A DNA stretch of 64,000 nt, taken from Multifurca ochricompacta (lineage: Eukaryota > Basidiomycota > Agaricomycetes > Russulales > Russulaceae). The DNA is taken from the NCBI GenBank assembly GCA_022496185.1, contig WTXG01000017.1:1-64000 (forward strand). Reading direction: 5' to 3'. The translations under genes were made by a program, and so were the position numbers. The notes under the pieces were generated by a model. The model had not been told where the DNA came from, did no database searches, and saw only the letters and a program-made list of their open reading frames with translations. Shown piece after piece: positions 36,418 through 47,679 of this stretch. Numbering within the stretch: the stretch's first letter is position 1; the number at the start of each line of letters is the position of its first letter.

Positions 36418-39187
36418 CGCTTTAGTTGATGTTGATACGTGCGAGTAGTTAAATAGGGCCTCGGTTCTCACTGGAGTCACTGGGGGAAACACAAATGTCG
36501 AGGACCACATTACAACTCACAATTATCGGGAACCCTTGTCTGTCTGTCATCTCCACTCTCTGGGGCTGGGACTACTACCTCCCTCGCACGTTAACCATGA
36601 AATTGAAATCCGATTCTTAGTGGAGGTGTATTTGCAAGGAGGATTAGACGATGCTCTGTACAAACTCAGCATAACAGGACGCTATTAGTACGAATATCTA
36701 CCTTGCGACCTTCCTGTAAAACGGGACCGTTGAATCATCTGAAATTTATTAGGCAGCGTGTAAAACCATAACGGTAGTTATCTATTCGCGGCATCGGGTC
36801 TACATGCGCAGAGGACATTTGTAAGTCAAGGAACATCAGTACATGAATGAGGCCACATGGGAATATACATGCGTCCTCTTCTCCTTTTCCTCCTCGATAA
36901 ATAAGCACAGCCAGAAGCAGGCGATATGAAGCTTTGGGTCGACTCGGTACGCTTCACCAAGCGCGGAGCGCGGGATGGTGCACTTCAGTTTTTCTTTCAC
37001 GTACATTGGAACTTGGTGAGCCGTTCATCACTCGAGTGCTTGTCCTTTGCAGTTGACTCAGAATCGCTCTCAGTGACCTGGGTTACTATGCTCCATATGC
37101 TTAGGTTGGATAGGTTCTGGTGGATGTTCCTTACAATGGTGGGATGGGGTGTTGGTGTTGAGGAGGATTGAATTCGGCGGCGCCTCGTGATCGTAGTTAG
37201 CTTTCTCAGACTCAGACGCGCATAGCTTAACGTTCAGTTCAACTGTACGTTTCAGTGGCCTAGTTGACCTTTAGGTTGTCTCAGATTAGATTAGGGCATA
37301 AAAGTGGGATCATTCTCTGTTATCGTCTCGTTGCACTCTCCGCAACACTCTAGGCTGGGCCAAGCTTGCCCGGAGTCGGGTCCGAGATCCAGATATATCA
37401 TATCTACACTACCTTGTCGTCGATCTGCGTACTGTGTACAAGTTTCTGGTTTCCCTATGGCTGGCCTGTATATGTAGCACAACGGCGAACCACAGCCCAC
37501 TGAATACGTCGAGCTGGTTGAACAAGTCACCACTGTTCCATCTGATCTAGTAGTCTCCAACCCGACTAATCCCCCCTTTCTGTTCTGATTAAGGGCACGT
37601 CCGAAAGTTGATCCCCGTTCAAACGTTTCACGCGATATGCTTCGTTTCAGTAGGTATTCTTATTTCCGCGTATTCATGTAGGGCCGTTCCTCGACTAGTG
37701 CGGCAGATCTTGCACTTTCTGGCGTTTGTTAGGGAACGACTTCTCATATAATTTCTTCCGCCGCTCTTCCTCTGCGTCTTTTACTCGAGGTCTATGAGGG
37801 TTTCAAGCGACTTGCCGACACGACAGTATGCAGCGTGTGCCCAACTTGTACTCTCAATGGTCACGTGCAACCACAAAACCTTTTACAACACTGATCATGA
37901 CTCTGACTTTCTGAGCTATGGTCATGGTAAGAGCTGTAACAAGGCTTTTTTTGTCTGCCTTTCCTTTGCAAGCTGCCGTATGCTTATGACCCCAAGCTGT
38001 CATCTTCGACCAGTATTCAGGAGTTTTTTACCCTTCCCGGTTGCTCGCTTCGGCGCGACTGCTCGCATGTACCCCTTTTCTTCCTATGGAAGCCGATGTG
38101 CCACTTGGCGAGGGTGGCCGGGGAAATGACGACGGCAGAGTAAAGTTGACGTGCTCTGTCTCACTGTCCCAGTGATTCGCGCTCGCAATAGGCCCATATT
38201 TCCTTCACGTTCACGCTTCTCTGCGTATCTCCCCTGTCTGGTAGCGACGCCGCCAATGTGGAATGCAGTCTCAGGTCATGGCTACACGTGACAGGCTGTG
38301 CTAAATGAGTGAACTTCATGGGAGCACAGCTCTTCGGGGCGTTTGGCATGTATCCTGTGCGCCATAGTTTTCGGGCCCTGTTCGAATGCTCTGCTGGTGG
38401 ATGTAGTGGATGTCGCCGACCTTTTGTTATGAGGATGTACTCACGCCCGCGCAATGGTTATCTGGTTGGCAATGCTGGCAAATTTCTTGCTACGATCATT
38501 CTAGCCCATAGAGAAACGGCCCGGGGGAGTTGAAAGCAGGGCCGTGGGTGGCTATACCATGGTCCGCCCACTGCAACTTTGACGAAGTGCGCCACTGTTC
38601 GAAGTGTCTCACCGACGCGCCCAAATAGCTGTGCAGGGCCTGGAAGAAACCGAACTGTATGTAGCCTTGATGATCATATAAGATTACGGTGGACGTGTTA
38701 GCTCATTTACAGTCACTGCAGCGAATTATGACTCACGGAAGCAACGTACAGAGAGCCTTCTGTTCCCGTGCCCCTGGGGTGTCATGCGACTGCATCCGCG
38801 AGAATGGGCGCGATGTAGAGTTGACAGCGTACCACGAAACGGATGGGGAAGGTCACCGCATCCCTCCATCGAGTGTTTACATTTATCTGACAGCTGCACA
38901 GCTTTGGGTTTGGCAGGCCTACACCATAGCCTTCTTCGCAGACCATTCAGTATTACTGTGTCTTTAGACGGAGCAATGATGCCACGGGCATCGACCTGTT
39001 TATCCCTTTCGAGCGCTTAATGGATACACAGAGGGTAGTTAATCTGTATCCTCGGTGCCGTCTTTCCAGCAAGGCGCCGCGAAAATATCTTGGGAACTAG
39101 ATAGGGGAATGATAGGTACAACACAAGATAAAAAACGATGAAAACACAGTGACAGTGGAAGTGTTCATTTGCTTCTCCGGATCAACG
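36418..39187. other. 2.8 kb interval without supported gene
   Basis: Only short frames. One on the minus strand (37291-37560, 89 residues, seven Cys) has no signal peptide or known pattern; others near 36.9 and 38.3 kb look like chance. Composition is mixed, with no obvious transposon ends. Confidence 0.45.
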
Positions 39188-39759
39188 TCATGAGCAAAGG
39201 CGAATACAACCCCCCAGCTAAACAGACGTGCACATGAGCAGGAATTATGAAAGAAATTATGTTTTACGTGCCTGCTGCAAATGCGCGTCGATGACGTCTC
39301 CATCCTCCATTGACCGCTGGACACCGCGAGTGAACACGCGTCAGCAATGGACAAGTCAACGAAGAGAAAAGAGTGACGCACCTCTGCGGGAGTTTCGGTG
39401 GGAGTCAACCGCTCACCGTCGTACACGAATCTGAGTGTCCCTACACGCGTCAAATTTCGGGACTCTTGTCTTGTCAAATCGTGACTGTAGAGAGGAGCGC
39501 ACCAGGATCTTTGCCGAAGCGTTTCTGACTAAAGTTAAACCGTGCGCGCGATTATACGAAGGGAATGGTACTGACCTCAGCGGCTTCAAAGATCTTTTTG
39601 AATTGCATGTTCGCCTTCACCTTGACTGTGACTTCTACACACGTCCACGCGACCTTAGAACCCGCTCGGGTCAATGGATGGTAAAGGTTAGAACGTACGT
39701 GTACCCAAATGACTGATGATGAGGTTAAGCTTGGGCTTAGTATCTTCAGGTTCGGACAT
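39188..39759 (-). CDS. SUMO-like ubiquitin-fold modifier (copy 1)
   Basis: Six short exons (39759-39699, 39634-39576, 39524-39503, 39440-39382, 39316-39272, 39217-39188) sum to 276 nt, 91 residues. The ubiquitin-like fold reads VTVKVKANMQFKKIFEAAE, LRFVYDGERLTPTETPAE, MEDGDVIDAHLQQLGG. The Gly84-Gly85 processing site is followed by a six-residue tail CIRLCS, as in SUMO precursors cut by Ulp-type proteases. The last intron is read as GC-AG (donor GCACGT at 39271), giving QQLGG; a GT donor four bases further would give QQAPGG and a longer tail. No psi-K-x-E site is visible at the N-terminus, unlike the second SUMO gene at 54 kb. It may be a specialised SUMO paralogue; the targets are unknown. 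Confidence 0.88.
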
Positions 39760-40391
39760 CGCTTGGAAGGGGTGAACAAGAGCCAATGATTGAGAATAGA
39801 ATGAGACGGTCGACTGTTGTGGTGTGACACGCTCACCCAGCATGGCCATGTCCTGGCTCCGGATCGGACCGGACCGTGAAAAGGGCTCACGCCTACCATC
39901 AATCTCTCAACGAACATTAACAACTAACACTAACACAACAGACACAATACCTTAAACACCTTAAACTAGTCTGGAGAGGAGGTGGAGTGAGTCACCTATT
40001 TGTTTTGAATTGGATAACTAAACTTCCATTCCTCACCAATTCAGTTGGGTAGGTATAGCCTCCAATCAATGAGTAAACATCCCTCATATCTTCAAATCTT
40101 CCACTGGACCTCCGATGCATCGCTTTGAATGGTCTGACCGTCGTCCATTGCACAGGAACGAGGTCTACGCGGTAAATTCCTCATTTTGTCGGTTTCTTGC
40201 CCACTCCATTACTAGTAATTCGATCTCATCTTGTTCCATGCTTTTAGTGTCCATGTGCTCCCCTTGGGTCATCTTGAAAACATAACTGGTATCTGCCTCC
40301 AGTCCTCACATTCTCCTTACAACTGACTGTGCATTATATCGGTAAAGACATGTACAAACACTCGAACTGCGAGCACGAGACGTCTGCTAGG
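39760..40391. promoter_or_regulatory. Divergent 5' region of SUMO-like gene and unknown gene
   Basis: 632 bp between two divergent starts with no coding sequence; ACA/ACTAACA-like short repeats at 39918-39942. No defined element recognised. Confidence 0.3.
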
Positions 40392-41456
40392 ATGTCGACA
40401 TTGGTCGCGCAGCAGCCTCTCCTCCCTCATCCTCCTTTGCGCTACTCTTTACAGATGCTTTTCTCTACACTTGAAGCGGTACAGGCTAGCAGGGATATAT
40501 CTGCTCACGGTTCCTCGATGCTAGTCATCTGTCCGCTATGAATACCCCACAGGTAAAAGTATTCTTTGATCACCTTCAAATTCTTCTGATAGTCCGTGGT
40601 ATGAAGGTTTCTTTTTTACCTGCCGATATCCTTGTCGACGGCTTTATCTCTCGTACTTTTACGCCCGAAGATGCAAATTATTACCTCATGCTTCTGCTCA
40701 GGGCACCAGTTGGTCATTATTTCCTGCAGTACTATGGGATTTCATACCAGAACGGGGGCTGGTACATCACACAGAATGCTGGCGTCATTCAGCAACCCCT
40801 GCCAGGCATAGGCGCGTCGACCCTTCTATTGGACTGCACCATTAGGACGAGCCTGGGCACCGTTGTACCGCAGAACCGATGGGCTCCATCTGATGAAGTC
40901 GACATTCGGCGGCATGTTGAAGGTGCCACTCTTCAACTTCCCGTCTTCTTCGTCAATCAGATGGGCGGAGTTGGATTCTGGTTACCAGATATCCTCCAAG
41001 GGCGCGATCGTGATCTCTACAATGGGAACATGGCGGCGCCACTTGGAGGAAGATCAACGACTCATATTAGGATCAACGTAAGTGGACGGTTTCACGCCTC
41101 GTGCTTGTTCATTGACTCCGCCGTTTACAGTGGCCAGGATATGTGAGTTGGAGACGTCAGATACCCACGCGTGACGAAACCCGTGATCGAAAACCGATCA
41201 CCCTCGCCCGCTTCATGAAGCACATTGGCACATCAGTTGATAGGTTTTTCAAGGTTAGTTGATTGTCATTACGTTATCACCGCTCCTGATCAAAACCTTT
41301 CCTTAGGATTGTGCCGCGGGTGGTCACATGCCGGATGGTCCGTGGAGAATTGGAGCAGATGGGATTACACACGGCCATGTCAAAGTCATTGGCGCTGTGC
41401 ACGTTTCTGCGGGCAGTTGGATGCCCATCATGCAACTCACTGAATATGTGTTCTAA
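40392..41456 (+). CDS. Uncharacterised fungal protein (294 residues)
   Basis: Four exons (40392-40478, 40553-41077, 41131-41253, 41307-41456) join in frame to 294 residues; the clean splicing argues for a real gene. The N-terminal half has VKVFFDHLQILLIVRGMKVS and ILVDGFISRTFTPEDANYYL; the C-terminal part contains WPGYVSW, DRKPITLARFMKHIGTSVDR and a final hydrophobic segment ending TEYVF. I do not recognise a domain; similar uncharacterised proteins occur in Agaricomycetes as far as I recall. No signal peptide or clear membrane helix. An upstream in-frame ATG at 40350 could lengthen the protein by 14 residues. Confidence 0.75.
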
Positions 41457-42000
41457 GGGGTGCTTTTTCTTGACATTGACATTCTAGACCTTGTACGGAA
41501 CACGGACACGGACTCAATCACGGACTGCTGTGCTGTCGTTACGTAGTATTTATTCCAGTGAACACAGACATTTAGACTGCAATTTCATTCTCTTTTTCAT
41601 ATAACGCTAGGAGAAGCCTTATACACTGCCCCAGACGCCTTGGTTTAGATTTATCAGTAGTCGAACACCCCGCGACTAGTGAACCTGCCCCTTCAACATA
41701 TTTTTTCCAGTCCGCAAGCGTGTTGTGTTAATATTATATGTTTTCTGTTCTAGACCAATTTCACGGAACAAATCCCCAAATTAAGGAAAAAAATATCAAA
41801 AAGTGTAAATGAACTCTAAAGTCCGGGCCCGTTGGGATGCAACCGTATTGCATGGCGGTACGAGATCTTCAAGACAGCTGCGCTCAGAGGGCGTGCAAGT
41901 TGTAACAAACGATTATAAGGGACGAAGGGACGACTCCTAACTTTCAACCCTACCAACCAAGTAAAGTACGTAACGCGGATTAAACGAGCTGTTCGCCTTC
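41457..42000. other. Convergent 3' gap, no gene
   Basis: 3' ends of the unknown (+) and Atg22 (-) genes. AT-rich around 41700-41815; no coding potential. Confidence 0.5.
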
Positions 42001-43881
42001 TCAATCACCCTCCTGTTGAGCAACAGCATTTCCCTCTCTCTCATGGCCCTCATTCCCGGATGACCACGCGAGTGCATCTGCACGCCCACGTTCGACGTCG
42101 ACCCCAATGAGTACCGGCAGTGCGGCCCAGAGCATGAACACAAGAAACAAGAACGCATAGCGTATATTTCCAGTCATGTCGGCGACAAGGCCAACGACGA
42201 GAGGACCGATAAAAGAGGAAGACTGGCCACCGCAGAAGTCAGCACTCGACACACAACTGCTTGCTAAATCAAGAATAGGCATACCTTATCGGTGATCGAA
42301 TACAGTCCGTACCACCGCGCTTCCTCTCCTGGTGGGATTATCTCCGCGTACAAAGCTCTCGCATAACTCTGGAAAGCACCGTACAGCGCGCCGAAATAGA
42401 CCGCAAGCACGAACATCTCCTCTGGTACTCTAAGGCCCCACCGTGCCCCACGTGGCGCGAACAACCCGATGACACCATATAGCGGAATAACACTGGCAGC
42501 AACGACAAGGAGTATGAGCACACGCAAGGACGTGAGACGGAGGCGACGTTGCACGACCGGCCATAAGAGCGCGCCGAGGATACCTGCACTTGGCGTAAGT
42601 ACTCCCACGAGCACAAGCGAGCTGGGTGGCATATGAAGCGTCGTTTTCGCGAATAGGAGGGCGGTCGAGGTTAAGGTTGTGAAGCCTAAGATGGTCGTAA
42701 GCACGACTGGTTTTGCGATCGAAGGAAGTACATCATACCATCAGAAAGAAGGAACCACGCGGCGAGGTAGCGGAAGGTGTTACGGAGCCGCCGAATGTTG
42801 TGCCAACGCAACATACTACCCAATCTCCGCCACGCATCTGTAATCTCTCGCCACACAGTCAACTCGGCCACCACTACAGGCAAAGTCTCTGGGGCTTCGC
42901 TTGAGAGTAAACCCTCATGCTCGTCCGTGACAACGAAACCTGTCGCCACCTCGAGTCTGCTCGCGCCAGGCAAGAGTATGACGGCAGGTATAGAGAACAA
43001 GGCCCACCAAGCTCCCGAGCCACCAATGGCAAATCGTAGCGCATTTGTTGAACCGCCTGCATACTGTACGGGAAGTAAGGTGACCAGCAGAAGCAGGATA
43101 CCGGCTGTGTAACCGAGGGCGATGCCAAGTGACGAAATGCGCGCAGTCGCACGGGACAGCTTGACTGCGTCGCCACGATCGGAAGAGGGCAGAGAAGACG
43201 CAGCGAGGCGCGGCAGGTATGCATTGAGCAAGACAATGGATGCGCCGAACCCTATATTTGCCAAAATAGCAAGGAGCCCTGACAGTGGCCATATAGGGGA
43301 TGAAGAAGAGAGGAGGAAAAAACATAGAGAAGAAAAGGAGCCGAGCATGGCAAAACCGAAGAGCAAAGGCTTGCGGTACGACGCTATTATTTATAATTGT
43401 TAGGATAATGCAGACATCAAAGAAGTCAGAAAAACACACCCCTATCGGCAATTCCACCCATAGAGATGACGATCAATGCTTGTAGTGCAACGGAAGCAGA
43501 ATATGTATAGAGGCTGCAGAGATATCGGGGCGTCAGGATATAGCTATTGACAATGGTCCCCCAGAACAGTGACAGGATACCAACTACGCACCTAAAGCTC
43601 GCCGTATCAATCCAAGCCCAGCCTAGCTTAACTACGCATCTTGCTTCATCCTCTTCTGTGGTAGGTGGTGCGGAGAGGGAAATACATGGTGTTGTCTTAT
43701 CAGGAAGGAGAAAACCATTGTCGCGTGCAAATTGTTCCAAGCATATGGGGAGAAAAAGGGTGAGAGAGACAATAACAAAGACCTCGCTGGCAAATGCATA
43801 GCTGAGCCAACCCCAGAGCTCGCGTTTGTGGTGCTTCGAGGTCGACACCAACGCCAACGAGGACGAGGGATGGTCGACCAT
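42001..43881 (-). CDS. ATG22: Vacuolar amino-acid effluxer Atg22 (MFS)
   Basis: Exports amino acids from the vacuole after breakdown of autophagic bodies. Five exons (43881-43592, 43513-43440, 43383-42739, 42706-42285, 42222-42001) give 550 residues in frame. Typical opening RELWGWLSYAFASEVFVIVS and LPICLEQFARDNG, then YSASVALQALIVISMGGIAD and RKPLLFGFAMLGSF. Multiple membrane helices follow up to FLFLVFMLWAALPVLIGVD. A large hydrophilic loop (about 42.8-43.0 kb) lies mid-protein as in other fungal Atg22. The C-terminal 35 residues are cytosolic and polar. The gene is divergent from TFIIS with 259 bp between starts; telomere-like TTAGGG repeats lie just upstream of its ATG. Confidence 0.94.
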
Positions 43882-43883
43882 TA

Positions 43884-43907
43884 TTAGGGTTATTAAGGTT
43901 AGGGTTA
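43884..43907. promoter_or_regulatory. Telo-box-like repeat in the ATG22/TFIIS shared promoter
   Basis: Two copies of TTAGGGTTA (43884-43892, 43899-43907; AACCCTAA on the other strand) lie between the divergent starts, right next to the ATG22 ATG. AACCCTA 'telo-boxes' are known promoter motifs of housekeeping genes in several eukaryotes; a role here is inferred. Confidence 0.4.
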
Positions 43908-44140
43908 TTTCGTGCTTGGGTGGCTCCCGGGCCGGGTTCAAGGTATCTACCTACGTTTATTGATACATATTTGGTCGATTGTTCGTCCGGCGTCGGCCAA
44001 TTTCACTCGCTCGCTCGTTAAGTTTCTCTCAGCCTCAGCTCTGCGAGCGTTACACAAGGCTAAGGTTTGCTCTACAGCGAGAACAAAGTACCGTACAGAG
44101 ACGGTGTACGTAGATAGCTAGATCATCAACGATTAAAAAT

Positions 44141-45528
44141 ATGTCGGACATAGCCGAACTGAAACGTCTCGTTAAATCACTTCAACAAGCCTCATCCGAG
44201 AAGGTATGTCCACCAGTCCCACCCGTTTCGCTCGTTTCGTTCAGTTTACTGATCTTTCTCATCTGGATTCCTACAGGAGATCATTGATATCCTACAAGTG
44301 TTAAAGAAGGAAGCAAAGATTTCAGAAGCCGTGCTTAGGGTGCGTCTCTGGTCGTGTGATTTCTTCGCCATCGCATTTATATGTCGTCATTTTGTCATCG
44401 TTGCAGGAGAGCAAAGCTGGTCTTGCCGTTGGGAAATTACGCTCGCATTCGGCGAAAGATGTTTCTGAGATCGCAAAGGAGATCGTGCGCATGTGGAAAA
44501 CGGCGGTGGACAAGGAAAAGCAAGCTGCCGGAACGCAGTCGAAGGGGGCCGTAAAACCCTCAGGTGTGCAAACCCCCTCGTCTTTAATTAACAGGATTCT
44601 TCCAACTGAATATAATCAAGCCCCTCCGCCACGCAAAGCCTCAACCGCGTCGTTGCCACCGACTCCGACAAGCTCGAGCAATAACAATGGCGCTCGCACT
44701 GCAAAGAGTGATGGTGTGAGCACAGCTATCACTGGTGACAGAACGCGCGACAAGTGTGTCGAAATGCTTTATGATGCCCTTGCACTTGAGTCAGGTTTCC
44801 GTATGTTACTTTTTTCTTTCTACAAACCTCGCTGTCGCCTGCCTTGCTTACATAATGACCAGCGTCTGATCTCATCTTGCAGCGTGCTCGCGCAGTAGAA
44901 GACACGGTGTACAAAGACTGCAAAGGAACGACCGCGACGTATAAGTCAAAGATACGAACGTTGTTCGTAAATCTCAAAGACAAGAACAACCCTGGCTTGC
45001 GCCGAAGCGTTACTGCAGGTGATATATCTGCTCAGACATTTGCAAGAATGACTAGCCAGGTGAATTCTTCAGAGTGTCCCTTTGCCTCAGTAATGATGTG
45101 ACTAACATTTCTGGAAATGCGCTTCCATATAGGAAATGGCTTCTGAGGAACGCAAAGCAGCTGATGCAAAGATTGAGGAAGATAACTTATTTTTATCGCT
45201 CGGTGCGGGTGAACAGCAGGCAGAAACAGATGCCTTCCAATGTGGCCGGTGCAAGCAGGTATGGTGATTGGTCGTCAATCCTACTTCTGGATCCTCATTA
45301 TCACCCCCGCATCAGAGGAAATGTCGTTACCGCCAAGCTCAAACCCGGAGCGCAGACGAACCAATGACCGTCCGTCGTGCCCTTTCCTTCATCTTCTCGA
45401 TCCGCTGACTTTTTTTTTTCTTCCGATAGACATTCGTAACGTGCGTTCTTTCCCTCCTTTGTTCGCTCCTCAGTTCTGACTCTCGCAACAGTTGCACAAA
45501 CTGTAACCACAGGTGGAAGTTCTCGTAG
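44141..45528 (+). CDS. DST1: Transcription elongation factor TFIIS
   Basis: Rescues arrested RNA polymerase II by stimulating transcript cleavage. Eight exons (44141-44203, 44277-44339, 44407-44800, 44863-45059, 45133-45258, 45316-45369, 45430-45440, 45492-45528; one only 11 nt) sum to 945 nt, 314 residues, fully in frame. N-terminal TFIIS domain (LKRLVKSLQQASSEKEIIDI, GKLRSHSAKDVSEIAKEIV), a Ser/Thr/Pro linker, the central Pol II-binding domain (TTATYKSKIRTLFVNLKDKN), and the zinc ribbon with CGRC and CTNC. The acidic tip DE in SADEPMTTFVTC that enters the polymerase funnel is present; the C-terminus NHRWKFS is typical. Divergent from ATG22, convergent with Rab GGTase beta. Confidence 0.97.
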
Positions 45529-45957
45529 ATTCACACGGTGATTCCCTACACTGCGCTTTAGCTTAGATCCGTTTAGTTTGTTCGCCTCCCTTCTTCTTGA
45601 CATAGCTTCCTATGAGTTGTATGCTGTAGTGTTTGGGGCTGTCTGCGAGCGTCGTCTACATACCAAATCCCTTTTTATGCCTCTGCTTCATCTGCACTGG
45701 GGGCTTCGCTCGAATGCCCACGTTGGCAGCCTTCGAAGGCGCGTCTGTGATACCTTGATACCTTAAGGGCATGCCCCGTGGTCGAGACGGTATTCCTACG
45801 TCGTACTCCGTTCACATGAACGGAGGGAGGTTCATCCCACCGGTTAAAGGACAGTGTTTATATATCTGATACATGTCCATGTGTATGGTTCTCAGAGACC
45901 TGTTATTCCACGAGCCCGGAGAATAAGTGAGGCCCCCACACATCAGTGCAGTGAAAA
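45529..45957. other. Convergent 3' gap between TFIIS and BET2
   Basis: No gene seen; only short frames in the 430 bp between the two stop codons. Confidence 0.5.
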
Positions 45958-47472
45958 TCATGTCTCACGCCGCGGGAGCGCCTTCCAGCCTTTCTTAAGT
46001 CCCATGCGTTCGATAAGACTTGCCGGCATACAATACACAGGATCAAGGTCATCCAACCCAGGGTATCCGAGCAATGAAAGGCCGGCGACGCCAAACAATG
46101 TGTGGAAGACGTCCACCATGTCACCCGGCCGGTCGGAGATCCCGCCATCCTCTGAATCCTAAGATGCATAAAATCTCTTGAGTAAAACATAACACACGAG
46201 CAAGGGCATTAAGAAATGTCACACAACCTGAGCTGAGAGGATGAAGCGCGTGAGGGCGGCGCTGTCGATCCAAGTGAGCTTGTTCAAAATCGCCATGGAG
46301 GACAAGACCCAATAGCTGTAACACACCTATTCCCCATTCCCGCCCCCCACCCCAACAAAACACGGATGAGACGCAGACACGTAAACGGATAAGCGGAGAG
46401 AAATGGACCAATTCAGAAATGCATCGCGACATACATCTTCGAGCTTTTCGGGTCGTCCGTTCAGGCCGCCGTTGGGAAGCTGTCTCTCAGCGAGCCACCA
46501 TCCAAGAGTGGGGACGTCGATCACGTCCAAACGATCGAGAATCGCGAGTGCCGCTGTGCACACCCACACTATGAATGCCCTTCGTTAAGCACCCCCGTGT
46601 AAAATGAGACAGAAGGGATGGGATTTGGGTGAAGCGGGGGGGGGATGGGGTGTTACGACACCTTGTGCGGCATGACTCTCCGCGCCAGCTACGCGCCCAA
46701 ACCCCCCGTCAAAGTTACGGCACGAAGCGAGGTAGGTGACCGTACGTTCGCGATCGAGTCTATCGATAGCTCCGAGGAGTGATAGCGCGGATACGGCGCA
46801 ATACAGAAAGCGCGTATCCGTCTCGCCAAATTGGTCGCCGGCGAAGACGCCTGATGGGTGTTGTAGACCCAAAATAACTGTTCTCCCGTGTTCAGAAAGG
46901 AAGAAAGAAAATAAAATGTAAAGGGAGGAAGGAAGATAATAGGAGGCGGGAATTGTAAGGCAGGCGGTTAGGGAGGAGAGAGACGTACAGTTGACTACTC
47001 GAGTCACGTCTATGCGAGCGAGGGCTTCATGAATTGCTAGAACTTGGACTGCGCTGAGCGTTGATAGGATATGGGCGTCGTGCCCTGGATGTGCGCCGAA
47101 GCCGCCTTCGGTTCTATAAGTCAATATGACTTGCCCCATCCAGGGGGAGGTGGGGGGAAGGTAGCAGCATCAGGGCGGCGCACCTGCCTCGTCATCCCAG
47201 CAGCTCATCACGTACTCAATCGTCTCCTCCGCATCTAGCGCGTCCTTGTGCTTCATTACACAAAGCGCAGTGAGCCCCCAATATACTGCATTCATTCGTA
47301 GGTGGGCCGTCATGTGGTAGGTCAGGTCATCCTTATTCTGCGAAAACCCGACACAACTCAGGTTGGATGGGATGATCGAGATTGTTGTGGTTTACCGTCC
47401 TTGGAAGATACGCACTTTTCCTAGATTCTGAATATATTTCACATGCAGATCCGTTAGAAGTGTGTCGGACAT
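45958..47472 (-). CDS. BET2: Rab geranylgeranyltransferase (GGTase II) beta subunit
   Basis: Catalytic beta subunit that attaches geranylgeranyl groups to C-terminal cysteines of Rab proteins together with the alpha subunit and REP. Seven exons (47472-47416, 47337-47184, 47105-46989, 46877-46662, 46568-46435, 46326-46228, 46158-45958) sum to 978 nt, 325 residues, the usual length. Prenyltransferase repeats are clear: [63 protein letters not shown] and [16 protein letters not shown]. Zinc ligands are expected in EDVCYSYW (Asp, Cys) and DVFHT (His), all present. Acceptor of intron 2 is the AAG at 47106-47108, which restores AGGFGAHPG. It shares a 207 bp divergent promoter with the rhodanese gene. 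Confidence 0.97.
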
Positions 47473-47679
47473 TGTGTAGTTTGTCGGAACAAGAACAAGA
47501 CACAACAAACAGCAAGGATTGATTCGGCCCAACCGGGGATATCTGTAGGCGTGATCAACCTCAATTGTCGAGAGGGTTGCGCCATTCAGTTACCTCGTGC
47601 CCTCGTGCGGCACTCGTTGTACTTGAGATACTCACAAGTTTCTTGACTTGACACCATATCCTTCATATTCATTTCATTC

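Noticed and set aside
37291..37560. Cys-containing 89-residue minus-strand frame as a secreted effector
   Set aside because: No signal peptide, no intron chain and no known Cys pattern.
39188..39230. Alternative SUMO-like tail QQAPGG with a 14-residue extension from a GT donor
   Set aside because: The GC donor gives QQLGG, which fits SUMO C-termini better and matches GC donors found in two other genes; not fully excluded.
43884..43907. Chromosome end or interstitial telomere array
   Set aside because: Only two TTAGGG units between two housekeeping genes; no array or subtelomeric features.
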